This document shows, one piece after another, positions 36,439-48,467 of a stretch of DNA of 64,000 nt. The first letter of the stretch is position 1. Each line of letters begins with the position of its first letter. The notes under the pieces were generated by a model, which saw nothing but the letters and a program-made list of their open reading frames with translations, searched no databases and had not been told where the DNA came from. This DNA is from Papaver somniferum (Eukaryota; Streptophyta; Magnoliopsida; Ranunculales; Papaveraceae). The DNA is taken from the NCBI RefSeq assembly GCF_003573695.1, contig NC_039368.1, forward strand, positions 78,940,374-79,004,373. Direction: 5' to 3'. The translations under genes were made by a program, and so were the position numbers.

Positions 36439-37623
36439 TGATGATATTTTTCAATGATGTTGTAGTAATAAGTTCATTGAGACTTGTGAAAGCAAAAGAT
36501 TTTAGACTTATAAAACTTAATAATAGAAAACTTATTGTAAAATTGATCTCAAGATATTAAAAGTAACCAAGACACTAGATTCCACTATTACACATGAATG
36601 AACGATACCAAATATGTTTCAAAACTCTAACTATTCTTTAAGTCCTTTATTTCTTAATTCACACATAATCAACATATTCCCAAATATTAATTGTATTCCC
36701 TAAGAATAGACTATCAATCAATTAAATAAATAAAGTATAATCTATCAAATTGAATCACAAGTAATTAAGAAAATTATGTGAACATTTAGAACTCCGCAAA
36801 AGCGGTGATTGAATGAATTATAAATTTTAAATTAGAGAAAATAAAATTGTTACCAATCATTCATGCATAGATAGCTTCATCCATTGCCTTGGTTGCGCGA
36901 GAATTATCTCATCATCATGGAAACACGCTCAAAATTCATTTTTATTAAAGGGTGTTATAAAGATGGAAAGGGAGAAATAATGATAAAACAGTGATTTTCT
37001 TTTCTCTCCCAAAAACTCTCTCCAAATATGCTCTCTAGCTCTCTTTTTATACACACAAATACACATCACTCAAATATATTCTTCCATAACTCCAAAATCT
37101 TCTTCTTTTTAATTAAAAATATCTTCAGAATTTTTCCTTCTCTTTATTTTATATATTTCTTTACTAAACCCATATCTTCTTTAATTCGCAGAATAAAATC
37201 CAAGATAAAATCTTCTAAGGATATCTTTCTTGTTTAATACAAGATAACTTCTTTTTTCTTTAAAGCTTCATGTTTGTAAGGCAAGAAGATATTCTTATCT
37301 TAAAGATAATAAATCCTTTACAGTTGAAACCAAATTTCCCGTCAATTTTTTCTTTTCAAATCAAGGAAGAAGATGGAGCCCCCTTAATCAGTAATGGAGT
37401 GAGATTAGCAGTTGGTTCCCTGGAGTGCCTCTTATCAGTTAGGTGCCCCTTATCCAAAACTGAGAGTCCGAATAACATGTGTCCTCCGGGTGCTTATACC
37501 AACTTTTCGAGCCGAATTTTCCAAAAATACCTACAAACACATAAAACACCATAATAAGTAGAAAATCGAGTACCAACAATACTAAAAATTGAGGACAATT
37601 TGGTCACAAAAATGTGTCTATCA
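36439..37623 (-). repeat. Athila solo LTR with perfect TSD
   Basis: 1,185 bp, same family as 25566-26755. Flanked by ATTGT at 36434-36438 and 37624-37628, with host sequence continuing on the right. The left flank and duplication are identical to those of the first LTR, so both descend from one insertion event. Confidence 0.92.
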
Positions 37624-37628
37624 ATTGT

Positions 37629-38215
37629 CTTGTAGCATGTGTCACTATAGCATGTCTATCTTTAAGATACATTTTTTATTTTGTTTCTTTTGTGGAGTAT
37701 GTTGATTGCTCATTTTATATTTAACTTGCCGCATATGATATATTTCTCACGAGGGGGCAACGTCCCCGAGTGAATTGTATTAGTGTGTTCTCGATATATA
37801 TATTGTATGTTTGCAGTTTTTCAGGTTGTCATGGTTGTTATGAGTTGCATTATTGTTGTTTGTTACTTTGCAGATTTCATTACCGCTCATGTCGATGTTG
37901 AAACTACATTTGATGAGTTTAAGGACCAAGTTTGCAAGCAATGAAAGAAATTTAATCCACTTGGTATTTGTTTCTTCTTCCGAGAAGGCGGGAAAGATAT
38001 TCCTGTTGATTGTAGTTATTCGCTTAAAGCTCCTACATCTCTCACACATAGTAAAAAGAAGACTAGTTTTGATGTTTTCTTGCAAAATGTTACTCGTCTC
38101 AGAATCTTATGATTCCGCAATAAACTTTTCCTGCTAATCAGTTGGGTTATTGTGAGGTGATTACTATTTCCAGGCTGCTCTTTTGGAGTATAAGACCGGA
38201 TTATTAGTTGGTTCC
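37629..38215 (+). pseudogene. MULE-like (MuDR N-terminal) exon remnant
   Basis: Right flank of the insertion. After TTTGCAG at about 37867-37873 the plus strand reads DFITAHVDVETTFDEFKDQV, a stop, then KKFNPLGICFFFREGGKDIP and SFDVFLQNVT up to about 38100. This resembles the N-terminal ubiquitin-like/PB1-like region found in plant MuDR transposases and related MULE-derived proteins. It breaks down after 38100. The family call is from wording only and is tentative. Confidence 0.45.
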
Positions 38216-38259
38216 TGTTCACCTTGATTTATCAAAAGACGCAATAAAAATCGAGTAAA

Positions 38260-38919
38260 GAATAGACATATCCGTGGAAGACAGATTTATTTATAAGTCT
38301 TCGACTTTGGGTCGTAGCAACTTTTAGTTGTGGGTGAGATCAGCTAAGGGAATCAAGTGCCCACAATCCGACGTGGTTCTAGAGGCGTAAAGAACGCAAC
38401 TGTACCTTAATCGGTATGAGACTTGGTTAGGTCTCAACTACATTCAAGTCCGAAGTTAACTTATAGTAGGCTAGAGTCTGTAGCGGATTAATACAGTATG
38501 GTTTTCAAATATGGACTAGGTTCCGGGGTTTTTCTGCATTTGCGGTTTCCTCGTTAACAAAATTTCTGGTGCCTGTGTTATTTCTTTTCCGTAGTATATT
38601 TTATTATATAATTGAAATATCACAGGTTGTGCGTAGTTCAATCAGTTGATAAATCCGACTTTGTTTGTTGGATAGAACTTGATTGACACTTGGTCATTGA
38701 TCTTTGGTACCGTCCAAGTTATTTCTCATATCAATTAGGCTCGTAGATTTCTATCTGTTTGATTTGCTGATTGTATTGAGAAAGAGATAAAAACTCTTTG
38801 ATATAATTCTTGATTGAGTCTCACTTTTAAATTAGTGCTCTCGGAATCACATTGGAGTTTAGTCCATACAGATTGCCGAACGAATTATTGGGTGTGGTTC
38901 TTATACCCCCGCTTTTTCA
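38260..38919 (+). repeat. LTR remnant, probably copia
   Basis: Ends ...ATACCCCCGCTTTTTCA at 38919, a typical terminus of plant copia LTRs, and contains the characteristic block around 'ccgacgtggttctagaggcg'. No primer site follows, so it is a solo or truncated LTR. The left edge could not be fixed. Confidence 0.55.
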
Positions 38920-38949
38920 AAAAATCTATAAATTCCATTTCTAACAAAT

Positions 38950-39780
38950 ATGGTATCCTCATCGTAAAAATCACAACAACAGACACAACAATCACAACGA
39001 AGAAACACTAGAATTCGTGGTGCCAAGTATACGATGGATGAAGATGAATCAATTTGCAGGAATTATGTATTATTTATATTAGATCAAATCCATGGTTGTT
39101 ATCAAGAAAAAAATACTTTTTACGAAAATATTCAAAAAGAAAATATGAAGAAACCGGCAACATCCATGGTCGTGATGCAAACAAGTTATCTCATCGTTTT
39201 CACGCAATTTCAGCAGCCGTTAGTGAATACGTATCTATGATCTGCAAATGTGGCATGACAAAAAAAAATGGTGAAGGTGAACCGGATATGGAACGAAGAT
39301 GTCGAGAAGAGTGGGAAAGATCCCACAAAACCAGTTTCCAACATGAAACTTGTTTCACCATTCTGAGGGTGCTTAACAAGTTTAATCCATATTTTTTGGA
39401 AGGTAATCAAGTGCCTGCAAGATCACCACATGGTCCAATCTCGCAGGATTTTCAGAATGGTGGGCTGCTTCCGCACCTGAAGGAACTAGATCTCCATATA
39501 CCGGGTCTTCAAGTAATCAGGAACAACACTACTCTAATCTAGATGTTAACACCAACATCAAGAGAAGAAGAGGAGCGGTTCAGATATCTAGAAAAGAAGC
39601 GAGAGACGCATCTCAACAAGCATTATTAGAAGGAGGTTACAACGAGTTCAATTATGTTGAGCAAAAGGAATTCGAGATTAAGATAGAAGCAGATAAAAAC
39701 AAGGGACTGTGGCATTTCTATAAAGCAACTTCAAAAAAATCGTCTTTCGCAAGAACAACACTACAGGGATTTTAAGATAA
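38950..39780 (+). pseudogene. PIF/Harbinger ORF1 (Myb/SANT-like) pseudogene
   Basis: From the ATG at 38950 the frame gives a Gln-rich start, then YTMDEDESICRNYVLFILDQ, a Myb/trihelix-like region. A frameshift near 39140 moves to the frame with SHRFHAISAAVSEYV and FQHETCFTILRVLNKF; another near 39450 leads to a basic C-terminal part (NTNIKRRRGAVQISRK). Such proteins help PIF/Harbinger transposases enter the nucleus and bind DNA. A stop also follows codon 5. Divergent from the transposase at 40150-41518, the usual PIF arrangement. Confidence 0.65.
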
Positions 39781-40149
39781 ACAAGCTACTCTCCTTGGAC
39801 ACTTCAACAATGAATGCACGACAACTTGCTGTATGGACTAAGAAAATGGATATGGCAGAAAAACAAGTCCCTCAACAAACTGGCCAGTATGAGAATGTAA
39901 AAGAAGACGAAGATGATGCCTCATAAGAAGACGAAGATAAATACCGTCTTGATAACTGATTTTAATTCTCTTTTAGTAGTTAAGTTTAATTTAAATGTAG
40001 TCGTCTAGTTAAAATTACTTTTAATGTCATTGTATTAATTTTAAGTTTAAGTTTAATCTTACTTCATGAAAATAAAAATCATTAAATTTAAAAACAAACA
40101 ACTTTATTAATTAAAATAAACAACACTAAATTGAAAAATAACATCTATC

Positions 40150-41518
40150 TGCCTTTGCCATGCGTCGCCCCCGCGCATCGTCTGTTGCTCCATTTAAAGC
40201 CCAAAGGTGCTTAGTTAGATCTTCTCTTGGTTGTCCATAGAGTCCCGGTTTTGGATTATGTCAGTGGCAAGTTTATATTCTCTTGTCGGACGCCCATGTT
40301 GCACCACAAGCCTCGGCCTCAAATCTTCATCTGGAAAACTAGTCCAGGTTGGGGCATGTCAGGTTTCTTCATAGACCATGTTATGCAGAATGATGCAAGT
40401 CAGCATAATTTTGTTCATTTCTTGAAGATCAAAAAAGCGTGTCGGCCCAGTTATGATGGAGAACTTTCTTTTCAGTATGCCAAAGCGCGTTCAACATCCT
40501 TTCTGCATTTCATTTTTTGGGTGTTTAAGTACTTCTTATACTTCGAAGTCGTCGGTCCAAAACCTATACGATTATAAGCTTGAACCATAGTTGACCATTC
40601 TGGATAGATTTTGTTTGCTAGATATTAACCCTGAGTGTATTCATGACCGCTGATGGTGAAATTATAGCGCGGCGTGATCCCATGCTTAATATCTTCAAAG
40701 AAAGGTGACTTATACAAAACGTTGAGATCGTTATTTGAACCCGGGATTCCAAGAAAAGCATGCTAAAACCAACAATTGTAAGTAGCTAAATCTTCCAAAA
40801 TTACAGTTGGTTTTGGATAATGACCCTTATATTGGCCTTCCCATTCAACCGGACACGCATGCTACGTCCAGTGCATACAGTCAAAACTACCTAGCGTTCC
40901 TGGAAAACCCCTCACGGTGTTTTCGGCAGTAACTCTTTGAACATCTTCCTAAGTAGGCTTTCTTAAAAAGGTTGGACTAAAATGCTCGACTATTGATTCG
41001 CAAAACAATTTGAGATACCTAAAGGCGGTTGTTTTCCGAATACAAATGTAATCATCTGTGGAGTCTGCTGGTACCCCGTAATATAGTATACAGAGGGACG
41101 CAATGACCTTTTGTTTGGTACTAAAGCCTCGTACATGTCGTGCATCATACTGATAATTAAATAAAGGTTGTATCTGATAAAGCTCGACAATAGTCATTTG
41201 CGTCAAGTTGCGGCGCATGCGAAATCGTCGTTGATCATCGGAATAGACATAATCATAATTAAAATAATCATGCATCATATTGTCGTGGTAAAAATGTCGA
41301 TGTCGCCACGTCCATCTTCTAGTCATAACTTTTTATGCCTTTAAAGGCTTTGGTATGATCCTTGTTTGTAATTGTAACATAAAATTTCGCCTCCTTCTAT
41401 ATTGAATTGCATCTTCATCCATTTGACGCAAAATCTCCATATACATTTCTTCCTCTTCTTCATACAAGATTTCATCCGTCTCCATATCTTCCTCAGAAGA
41501 ACCAAAATCAAGATGCAT
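40150..41518 (-). pseudogene. PIF/Harbinger transposase (DDE_Tnp_4), decayed
   Basis: Minus strand. An acidic leader MHLDFGSSEEDMETDE from 41518 ends at an in-frame stop at 41333; the same frame resumes MTRRWTWRHRHFYHDN at 41326 and runs to 40949. Then, with several stops, the DDE core is legible: GSFDCMHW (first Asp), CPVEWEGQY, KPTVILEDLA, HAFLGIPGSNNDLNVL (second Asp), PEWSTMVQAY, KDVERALAYW (Glu). All three catalytic residues survive but at least six stops do not allow a protein. Family call is firm. Confidence 0.87.
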
Positions 41519-42571
41519 GGTTGAAAATCGAAAACGATTGAAATTATGAAAAGATTGATCCGATGAAAGATTGTTGTGAATTTGTGAGATTGAACTTGAG
41601 AAATACTTATAGGGGTAAAAACTAGTCGTTCCGGTGACCGTTTAAAAATATATGTTCGCGGTTTTAATTGACCCGCGAGCGGTTTCTACACATTCGTCAG
41701 TGTTTCTTCTAAGCCCGCTGGCGGTTTTCTTTCGTCCGCGCATTTATTTCGTCCGCCGGTTGATTTCACATAGTGCAAAAATGTGATTATTCATCCAAGT
41801 GGCTCAACAAAAAAAAGAAATCTTTGATTTCCACAAGAATTGCCCCAAGGTCCTACTAATAGCAATGGGTCGCCAACTCTAAGATTAGCGTATAAGAGAA
41901 GAGAGACCTGGGGGACGAAAGGATCCAGCGTATGTTTACATCGACCATGGGAGTAGATGGAAAAAGTTTCGGATTTCACGAAGATAACTAGGTAACAATT
42001 TTAATTCTCAAAAAACAAATACATGAGTATCACAATCTTTAATCCCAAACCTCACATTACAAAACACAGATAATAGTAGTCCATTTTACACACCGTTCTT
42101 ATTTCTTTCCCATTAACAGTATCAACAACTTTTAGAATGTGACCTTCAAGTTGTAGCTTTCTGACGTTTCAAGTAAGTATCAACACCGTTCTTGGTTCGT
42201 CTATTTGCATGTCCAAATGACAGCTTCAAGTAAGTTTTTAGCTTCCGCTTGTTCCTCATTATCGTTGTGGTAGAGATACTCTCGCTCCATTAAAATGACT
42301 CGTAGAGTTACACATACTTAATTTTAGTTCCACATTAAAAGTATTTTAGCATCGAAACACAAGGACGAATAGGAGCTGAGCATCACAAGTTGGGCACTAT
42401 TTGTCACTTAAAAGAAGAATTAGTTTTCAGAAGTCACAAGCATTATGTAAAAAATAATATTTTTCTGATTCTAGAAGTCACTTCGATCTGGCTCCCAACT
42501 TATCTTACAACTTAATTAAGTCCAAAATGGCTTCTTAAGGTGCTCTCAAATACCCTATTAAGTACTTGATA
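41519..42571. other. PIF 3' end and host flank
   Basis: 41519-41790 is the transposon's subterminal GC-richer region (clusters of 'cccgcgagcggt' and 'gtccgccggt'); I could not fix the terminal inverted repeats. About 41855-41910 resembles 22510-22560 and 9075-9110 ('caatgggtcgccaactctaagattag' vs 'taatgggcctctaactctaagactag'), a third copy of the HSP20-upstream flank. 42089-42300 on the minus strand reads EREYLYHNDNEEQAEAKNLL, then a stop, possibly an exon of an unrecognised gene. Confidence 0.4.
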
Positions 42572-42576
42572 ATCAC

Positions 42577-43045
42577 TGTAGTAATAGAATATCGTACATG
42601 TGTTATATGCGAGCAAAGGACAATCAGGTAAATGCGAAGGTCGTCGCTCAGCTGAGATGTGGTGACGTATTGAATGATGTCAGCCTAGTCACAAGTAAAG
42701 TGTGAAGATCTGTGCGAAGCTTGTAAAGTCTGCGAATATAACTAATGTACGTATGCGATAATAACGCACAGGGATTCCGAAAATAAAGGATCTCTTAGTT
42801 GTCATCCACCATGTAATACCTTATATAAAGAGTAGATGGTTCATGTAAAGAGAGAGTTCTCTTTAGAATCCTTGATCAAGAAATCAGGAGAGAGAAAGAT
42901 TGTAGAGAGAGAGTAAACTTAGAGTTTCCATTATCTTGTAATTGTTCTTGTGATTTTGATTAATAAAGAGATGATTTACATTGAGATCGGTTAATCACTG
43001 TTAGATTCTCATACGTGTGTGGTTGTAGGATTTCCCGCAACTACA
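42577..43045 (+). repeat. 5' LTR of the Tat-type element
   Basis: 469 bp, TGTAGTAATAGAA...CGCAACTACA. A TATA-like 'ccttatataaag' is at about 42820. The primer-binding region TGGCGCTAGAAACAGC follows at 43048. Differs from the 3' LTR at a modest number of sites, so the insertion is not very old. Confidence 0.92.
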
Positions 43046-43299
43046 TCTGGCGCTAGAAACAGCTCGGAGTGATAAATCATGTTGGTGAATTTGTTTAGAA
43101 ATTGAAATCCAAACTATTAGAATTACAAAGGAAGAAAAATAATAGAATTTATGGGGAATTTACGAATTATGAAGATACAAGGAAGAGGAAGATATATACA
43201 ATGTAATTCCATAACTAAAGAATTAATCTCTGAGGCGGATTTTCAAAAGAGAATAACGGGAAGAATCCACAAACGAGATCACGAAGGAAAGAAAGTGGA

Positions 43300-43790
43300 G
43301 ACGGTGTAAAAAGAATCTCTGTTACGAGAATGGGAAAAAACAGAGATAACGTTTGCAGCAGACAAAATTTCAGAAGAAAATTTACAACGTATAGATCCAT
43401 TGATGATTACATTAACGGATGAACGGAAAGAACATGGCAGGGTAAATAAGAAATCTAAGGAATGGGCGATTAATAGAACATTGGTGGATACAGGTAGTGC
43501 AGTTGATATTTTATTTTATCGCACATTCAAAGCAATGGTATACAAAGATGAAGAAATGACGAATTCAACTTACAATATACATGAGAATATTACTGGGAGA
43601 AATAGACACAGAGGTGACACTCTGTGTAGTTGACATAGATTCACCATATAATATGTTGCTGAGAAGACCGTGGGTGCATGCGATAAAAGTTGTAGCGTCG
43701 ACATTACATCAATGCATAAGGTTTCCAATTCCAAGTGGAATAAGAGAGATTAAAGGAGACGTTGCAGATGCGAAGCTCTATAATTAAGTG
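43300..43790 (+). pseudogene. Tat-type protease region
   Basis: AINRTLVDTGSAVDILFYRTF near 43470-43535 includes the retropepsin Asp-Thr-Gly; a frame change near 43610 leads to TLCVVDIDSPYNMLLRRPWVHAI (usual 'N.ILGRPWLH' block, here LRRPW). Only about 50 codons of plausible coding lie upstream and no gag domain, supporting a gag deletion. Confidence 0.75.
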
Positions 43791-44856
43791 GATATAAGGA
43801 GTTATGAAAGGCGTGCGAAGAAACGAAAAGATCGTTGGAGAAGGGAAAAAGAATTAAAGAAGGAAGAAGAATTTCGCATATACATGATTAGAGCGAAAGA
43901 GGGAAAAGGAATCCCGAGCGAAATACCAGAAGAAGAAGGTGAACCAATTCAAGAGATAAAAGAGCCAACACCAATGGGAGATCCAAAACCAAATTTCACT
44001 GCAGTAGAAACAACAAAAGAAATAAATGTTGGTACAAAAGAAGAACCAAAAATATTGAAAATCGGAACTAGGATGGGAAAAGAAGAAGAAGAAGAAAGAA
44101 CAATAAACATTTTAAGAGAATATAATGATGTCTACGCGTGGAGAATGAAAGAAATGCCAGGAATAGATCCGTTTGTCGCATGCCATAGATTGGATATTAA
44201 GAAGAACGCAAAACCATTCAAACAAAGAATAAGAAAAATAACAATAACATATCATCCACAAATAGGAATGGAATTACAAAAGATGTTACAAGCAGGGATC
44301 ATAAGGCCAGCAAAATACCCGGAATGGATAGCAAACATGGTGGTAGTGCCAAAAAAGAACAAAGGGATACAGATCTGTATAGATTTCACTGATCTAAATA
44401 AATCATGCCCGAAAGACAATTTCCCATTACCGGATATCCCACAAATGGTAGAATAGGCATCAGGAAATGATAGAGTTTCATTATTGGATGGATATAAAGG
44501 TTACAATCAGATTCCTTTAGCAGAAGAAGATCAGGAACATACAGCTTTCTTCACACCCAGAGGCTTATATTGTTACACGAAAATGCCGTTTTGATTAAAA
44601 AATGTTGGTGCGACGTATCAGAGAATGGTTGAAAAGGTGTTTGCGAAGTGGATACATAGAACGTTGGAAGTCTATGTCGATGACAGGCTGGTAAAAAGTA
44701 AAGAACCAGGAGATCATGTGGATAATTTGAAAAAAATCTTTGAACAAATGCGAAAATTTAATGTTAAGGTAAATCCAAAAAAAATATATCTTTGGAGTAT
44801 CTTCAGGAAAAAATTTGGGTTACATAATATCAAAAGAAGGAATCGAAGTTGATCCA
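43788..44856 (+). pseudogene. Tat-type reverse transcriptase (decayed)
   Basis: YNDVYAWRMKEMPGIDP, then FKQRIRKI, GIIRPAKYPEWIANMVVVPKK, QICIDFTDLNKSCPKDNFPLPDI; stop at 44454-44456; SLLDGYKGYNQIPL, AFFTPRGLYCYTKMPF, a stop at about 44595, then VYVDDRLVKS with the YVDD catalytic pair intact. A frameshift at about 44800 precedes GYIISKEGIEVDPEK. Charged Lys/Glu-rich linker (43790-44000) joins it to protease. Confidence 0.87.
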
Positions 44857-46060
44857 GAAAAAGTACAAGCAGTCCGAGACACGCCACCACTTGCCACGGT
44901 AAAAGATGTTCAGAAGTTAAATGGCTTGATAGCTTCGCTGGGGAGATTTATTTCACGCTCTTCGGATAAGTGTAAATACTTTTTTAATCTACTAAAGAAG
45001 GGAACAAAATTTGAATGGACAGAAGAGTGCGATAAAGCATTACAGAACATGAAACATTACTTAATGAATTTATCAACCATGCAGAAGGCAATGCCAGGAG
45101 AAGAATTAATCTTCTATTTGGCATCAACACCGTGTACTTTAAGTGTTATTTTGATACGTGTGGATCAAGGAGTTGAGAAACCAATATATTACATAAGCAA
45201 GACATACAATTCAGCAGAGAGAAATTACTCAAAAATAGAAAAATTAATTCTCGCATTGGTCTATGCATCATTCAAACTTCGCATTTATTTCCAGGCTCAT
45301 AAGATTAAAGTAATAACAAGAGTACCAATAGATCCTACAATGAAGAATTCGAAAAAATCATGAAGGACCGAAAGATGGAATACACAGTTGGGAAACTACG
45401 ATATTAGTTGTGAAGTATTGTCATCATCTAAATCACAAGTTATCGCAGAGTTCCTTGCAGAGTTTCCGTTAGAAGAAGATGAATATGTTGAGGATATGAT
45501 GGATGTTTATGAAGAATATGGAAATCCAAAGGATCTACTGACAGATCATAATCCAAATAGGTGGGAAATATTAGTCGACAGATCGTCTAATGGAGAAGGA
45601 AATGGAATCGGAATTGTATTCATTTCACCAAAGGGGGTGCGAATGGCTTACTCTTTCAGGTTGGAATTCACATCCACAAATAATGAAACTGAATATGAAG
45701 CAGTAGTCCATGCGATAAGAATAACAATTGAAATGCAGATAAAAGAAGCCAGAATAACTAGTGATTCACAATTAGTAATTCGACAAATTGAAGGTTCGTA
45801 AAGTACCAATGAGCCATCTTTACAAAAATATAAGAAGTTAGTATTAGAATTGGCAGCACAAATCAAAAGAGTAAGTTGGAGACACATTGGTAGAAAAGAT
45901 AATAGATTCGCAGACGCATTGGCCTTTATTCCTTCCATGTTAGTAGATCCAGTGGCGCGAGAATTGAAAATCCAAACACTCTTCTGGCCTTCCGTAAAGA
46001 AAGAAGAAGAACAAAATGTGGATGCGATGATAGTAGAAAACAATCCATATGAACAAATTT
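44815..46060 (+). pseudogene. Tat-type RNase H plus second (archaeal-like) RNase H
   Basis: 44815-45363 is the connection and first RNase H (FEWTEECDKALQ, KPIYYISKTYNSAERNYSKIEK), with weakened catalytic motifs. 45540-46060 is the additional RNase H typical of Tat elements: WEILVDRSSNGEGNGIG (normally VDGSS), NNETEYEAVVHAI, SDSQLVIRQIEG, then after a stop at 45799 VSWRHIGRKDNRFADAL. The duplication of RNase H is a lineage mark. Confidence 0.8.
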
Positions 46061-46074
46061 AAGAAGAAGATTGG

Positions 46075-47316
46075 ATAACTGAGCTTCATTTATACTTGGA
46101 AAAGGGAGGCATACCGAGAAACATATTAGAGGTTCATAAATTAAAAAGTCGTGCAACAAACTATGAGTTAAGAGATGGTATCTTATATAGAAGATCATTT
46201 CTTGGACCTTCACTTAGATGTTTGACGCGAAAAGAAGGTATAGAAATTCTACAGGTGTTACACTATGGAGATGCTGGAAATCATAGCGGAGGAAGATTGC
46301 TAGCATACAAAGCGAGAATACAAGGGTATTATTGGAAATATATGCACGAAGATGCAAAGCAAGTGTCAAGGAGATGTGAATAATGCCAGCATCATGGGAA
46401 AAGAATACACGCACCAGGATCCATTTTAAATAACTCCGTAAATGCATGGCCATTCGGAAGGTGGGGTATTGATATAGTTGGTCCATTTATACCAGGTACC
46501 GGACAAAGAAGGTATCTTATTGTCGCAACGGATTATTTCACAAAATGGGCGGAAGTAAAAGCAGTACAACATATTCGTGATAAAGATATCTTCACGTTCA
46601 AATTTGAGAACGTAATCTGCAGATTTGGCATCCCATCTCAGTTAGTGTCTGACAATGGGAAACATTTTGAAGGAGAAAACATAGAAATGTTACTTAATGC
46701 ATTTAAAATCCAATGTAGAAAGTCTACCCCTTTATACCCGCAGAGTAATGGACAAGTAGAGGCAACAAACAAGATGATCGCATACAATTTGAAAAAGAAG
46801 CTAGAAGGCAATAATAAAGGATGGTGCGAACAAGTACATAATGTAGTATGGGCATACAGAACAACAAGGAGAGAAGCCACAAGAGTATCACCTTTCTGTT
46901 TAACATATGGAGTAGAAGCGGTGTTACCAATGGAAATAATTATCCCTACAACAAAAAAAGAAGCATGGGAGAATAATTTAAGCGCAGATTTAATTCTCAC
47001 AAAACTTGATAATCTAGAAGAAACGAGAGAACTTTCTCTACAACATATGGAAAATTACCAAAAAAGATTAGCCAGAGAATACAACAAACGTGTTAAAGTT
47101 AGGGAATTTCAGCCAGGAGAATTAGTGTTGCGAGAGATACCAGTCTATCAAATAGGACCAGATGGGAAGTTAGAAAAGAAATGGGATGGATCATATATCA
47201 TTAAAAGGATATTTGGAAATGGAGTTTATAAATTGGTTGATCCAAAAGGGAAAGATATAGGTCACAAGCTAGATCGTTCGTGGAATAGGTTGTACTTAAA
47301 AAAGTATTACCCATAA
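46075..47316 (+). pseudogene. Tat-type integrase (nearly whole)
   Basis: Zinc-binding start with H..H (ILQVLHYGDAGNHSG) and C..C (SRRCE, stop, CQHH) broken only by a stop at 46381; core WGIDIVGPF (Asp), VATDYFTKWAEV, LVSDNGKHFEG (Asp), SNGQVEATNK (Glu); C-terminal GELVLREIPVY, KLEKKWDGSY. Open from 46645 to the natural stop at 47316. Inserts element DNA; one nonsense codon between zinc and core. Confidence 0.88.
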
Positions 47317-48467
47317 AAGCTTGCGATATTGTTCGCAGAAAGACAGATATATGAAAGATACAAGCGTGAAATATTATTCCCTTGAATCTGTATGTACCGC
47401 TTGGTGGAACGAACAAGATTAAAGATTTCCTTTTTTCTTCAGAGATTCTCTTATAACTAAGAGACAGAAATAAGACCTTAATAGAAGGAATCAGAGATAA
47501 AAATTCTGATTAGGGAGACTAGGAATCCGAATATGGCGTACAACCTAGTTCTCATACATGCAAGAGGAAAGAATAAGACTTAAAGCACGTCATTTTCGGG
47601 TAAACTAGTATACATGACTCAAGGGAAATCCATACCAACCCTGGAACTTGAGTCATGGAGATTTGGGGTGAGAAAAACGAAAAAGCCCATCCGGGAAGAT
47701 GCCTAAATCGAAATATTAAGGTAATAAGATCTTCCCAAAAGTGCAGAAACTCGATCAAGGCGTCGAGGTACACGGTTGAGTCAAGAGTGCGAGGGGCATT
47801 GAAGCCCACACTTTTGACAAGTCCTAACTATGATGCACTAGGTCCGAAGATACCCCACTTAGGGTGCAGTCTCGTAACCATAAACCTTATCGGCAGAGAG
47901 AAAAGAGCCTGCGAAATCAACTGGTTTTTGTATTACCGGATGGAAGGAGCCAACCTTAACCCGGTAGAGGTAAGCCTCCTTGAAGGGGCAACCAGGGGGA
48001 AGATAAGGACGGCACCCTCCATTAGGGAGATGAATTGTGTCAAAGATGTAAATGTCATGAGGCTTTTTACTCACGAGAGTATTAAGGATTATCGCATTTA
48101 CGCACAAGAGAAAACCTGAAGAGGTAATAATACAAGAACAAGTTAAGACGAGATCAATGGTAAAATGTAAATACGTCCTGCGATCTCGTCGCACAGAAAA
48201 ATGAAGACAAGGCAAAATAAGACCTTTACTAGGAAGGCACAATAAGACCTCAAGAGAAAAAGAAAATATACTTATCTAATTATATGTTTGTTTTGCAGGA
48301 TAATTAAAATAAAGTAAGAAAAGTAATTTCCCACACTTGTTTCTTACAATACATATAATAAGAGGCAAGTATGGGAATTCAAGTGAACAAATATTGTCTC
48401 TCTTGTTAAGAAACAAGTTAAAGCAAATTCAAAGTGTATCAATTTAAGAATCATTAGAAGAAGCTCC
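47317..48467 (+). other. Non-coding region after integrase
   Basis: No convincing domain. The 154-codon plus-strand ORF at 47655-48119 has no recognisable motif and is probably chance. Repeated short motifs ('aataagacct', 'gcgaacaag') occur. It separates integrase from the end of the antisense gene. Confidence 0.5.

Noticed and set aside
42089..42300. Possible host exon on the minus strand (EREYLYHNDNEEQ..)
   Set aside because: Short, followed by a stop, family not recognised; mentioned in the flank entry but not called as a gene.
47655..48119. Plus-strand ORF of 154 codons after the Tat-type integrase
   Set aside because: No recognisable domain, and it lies where such elements are non-coding.
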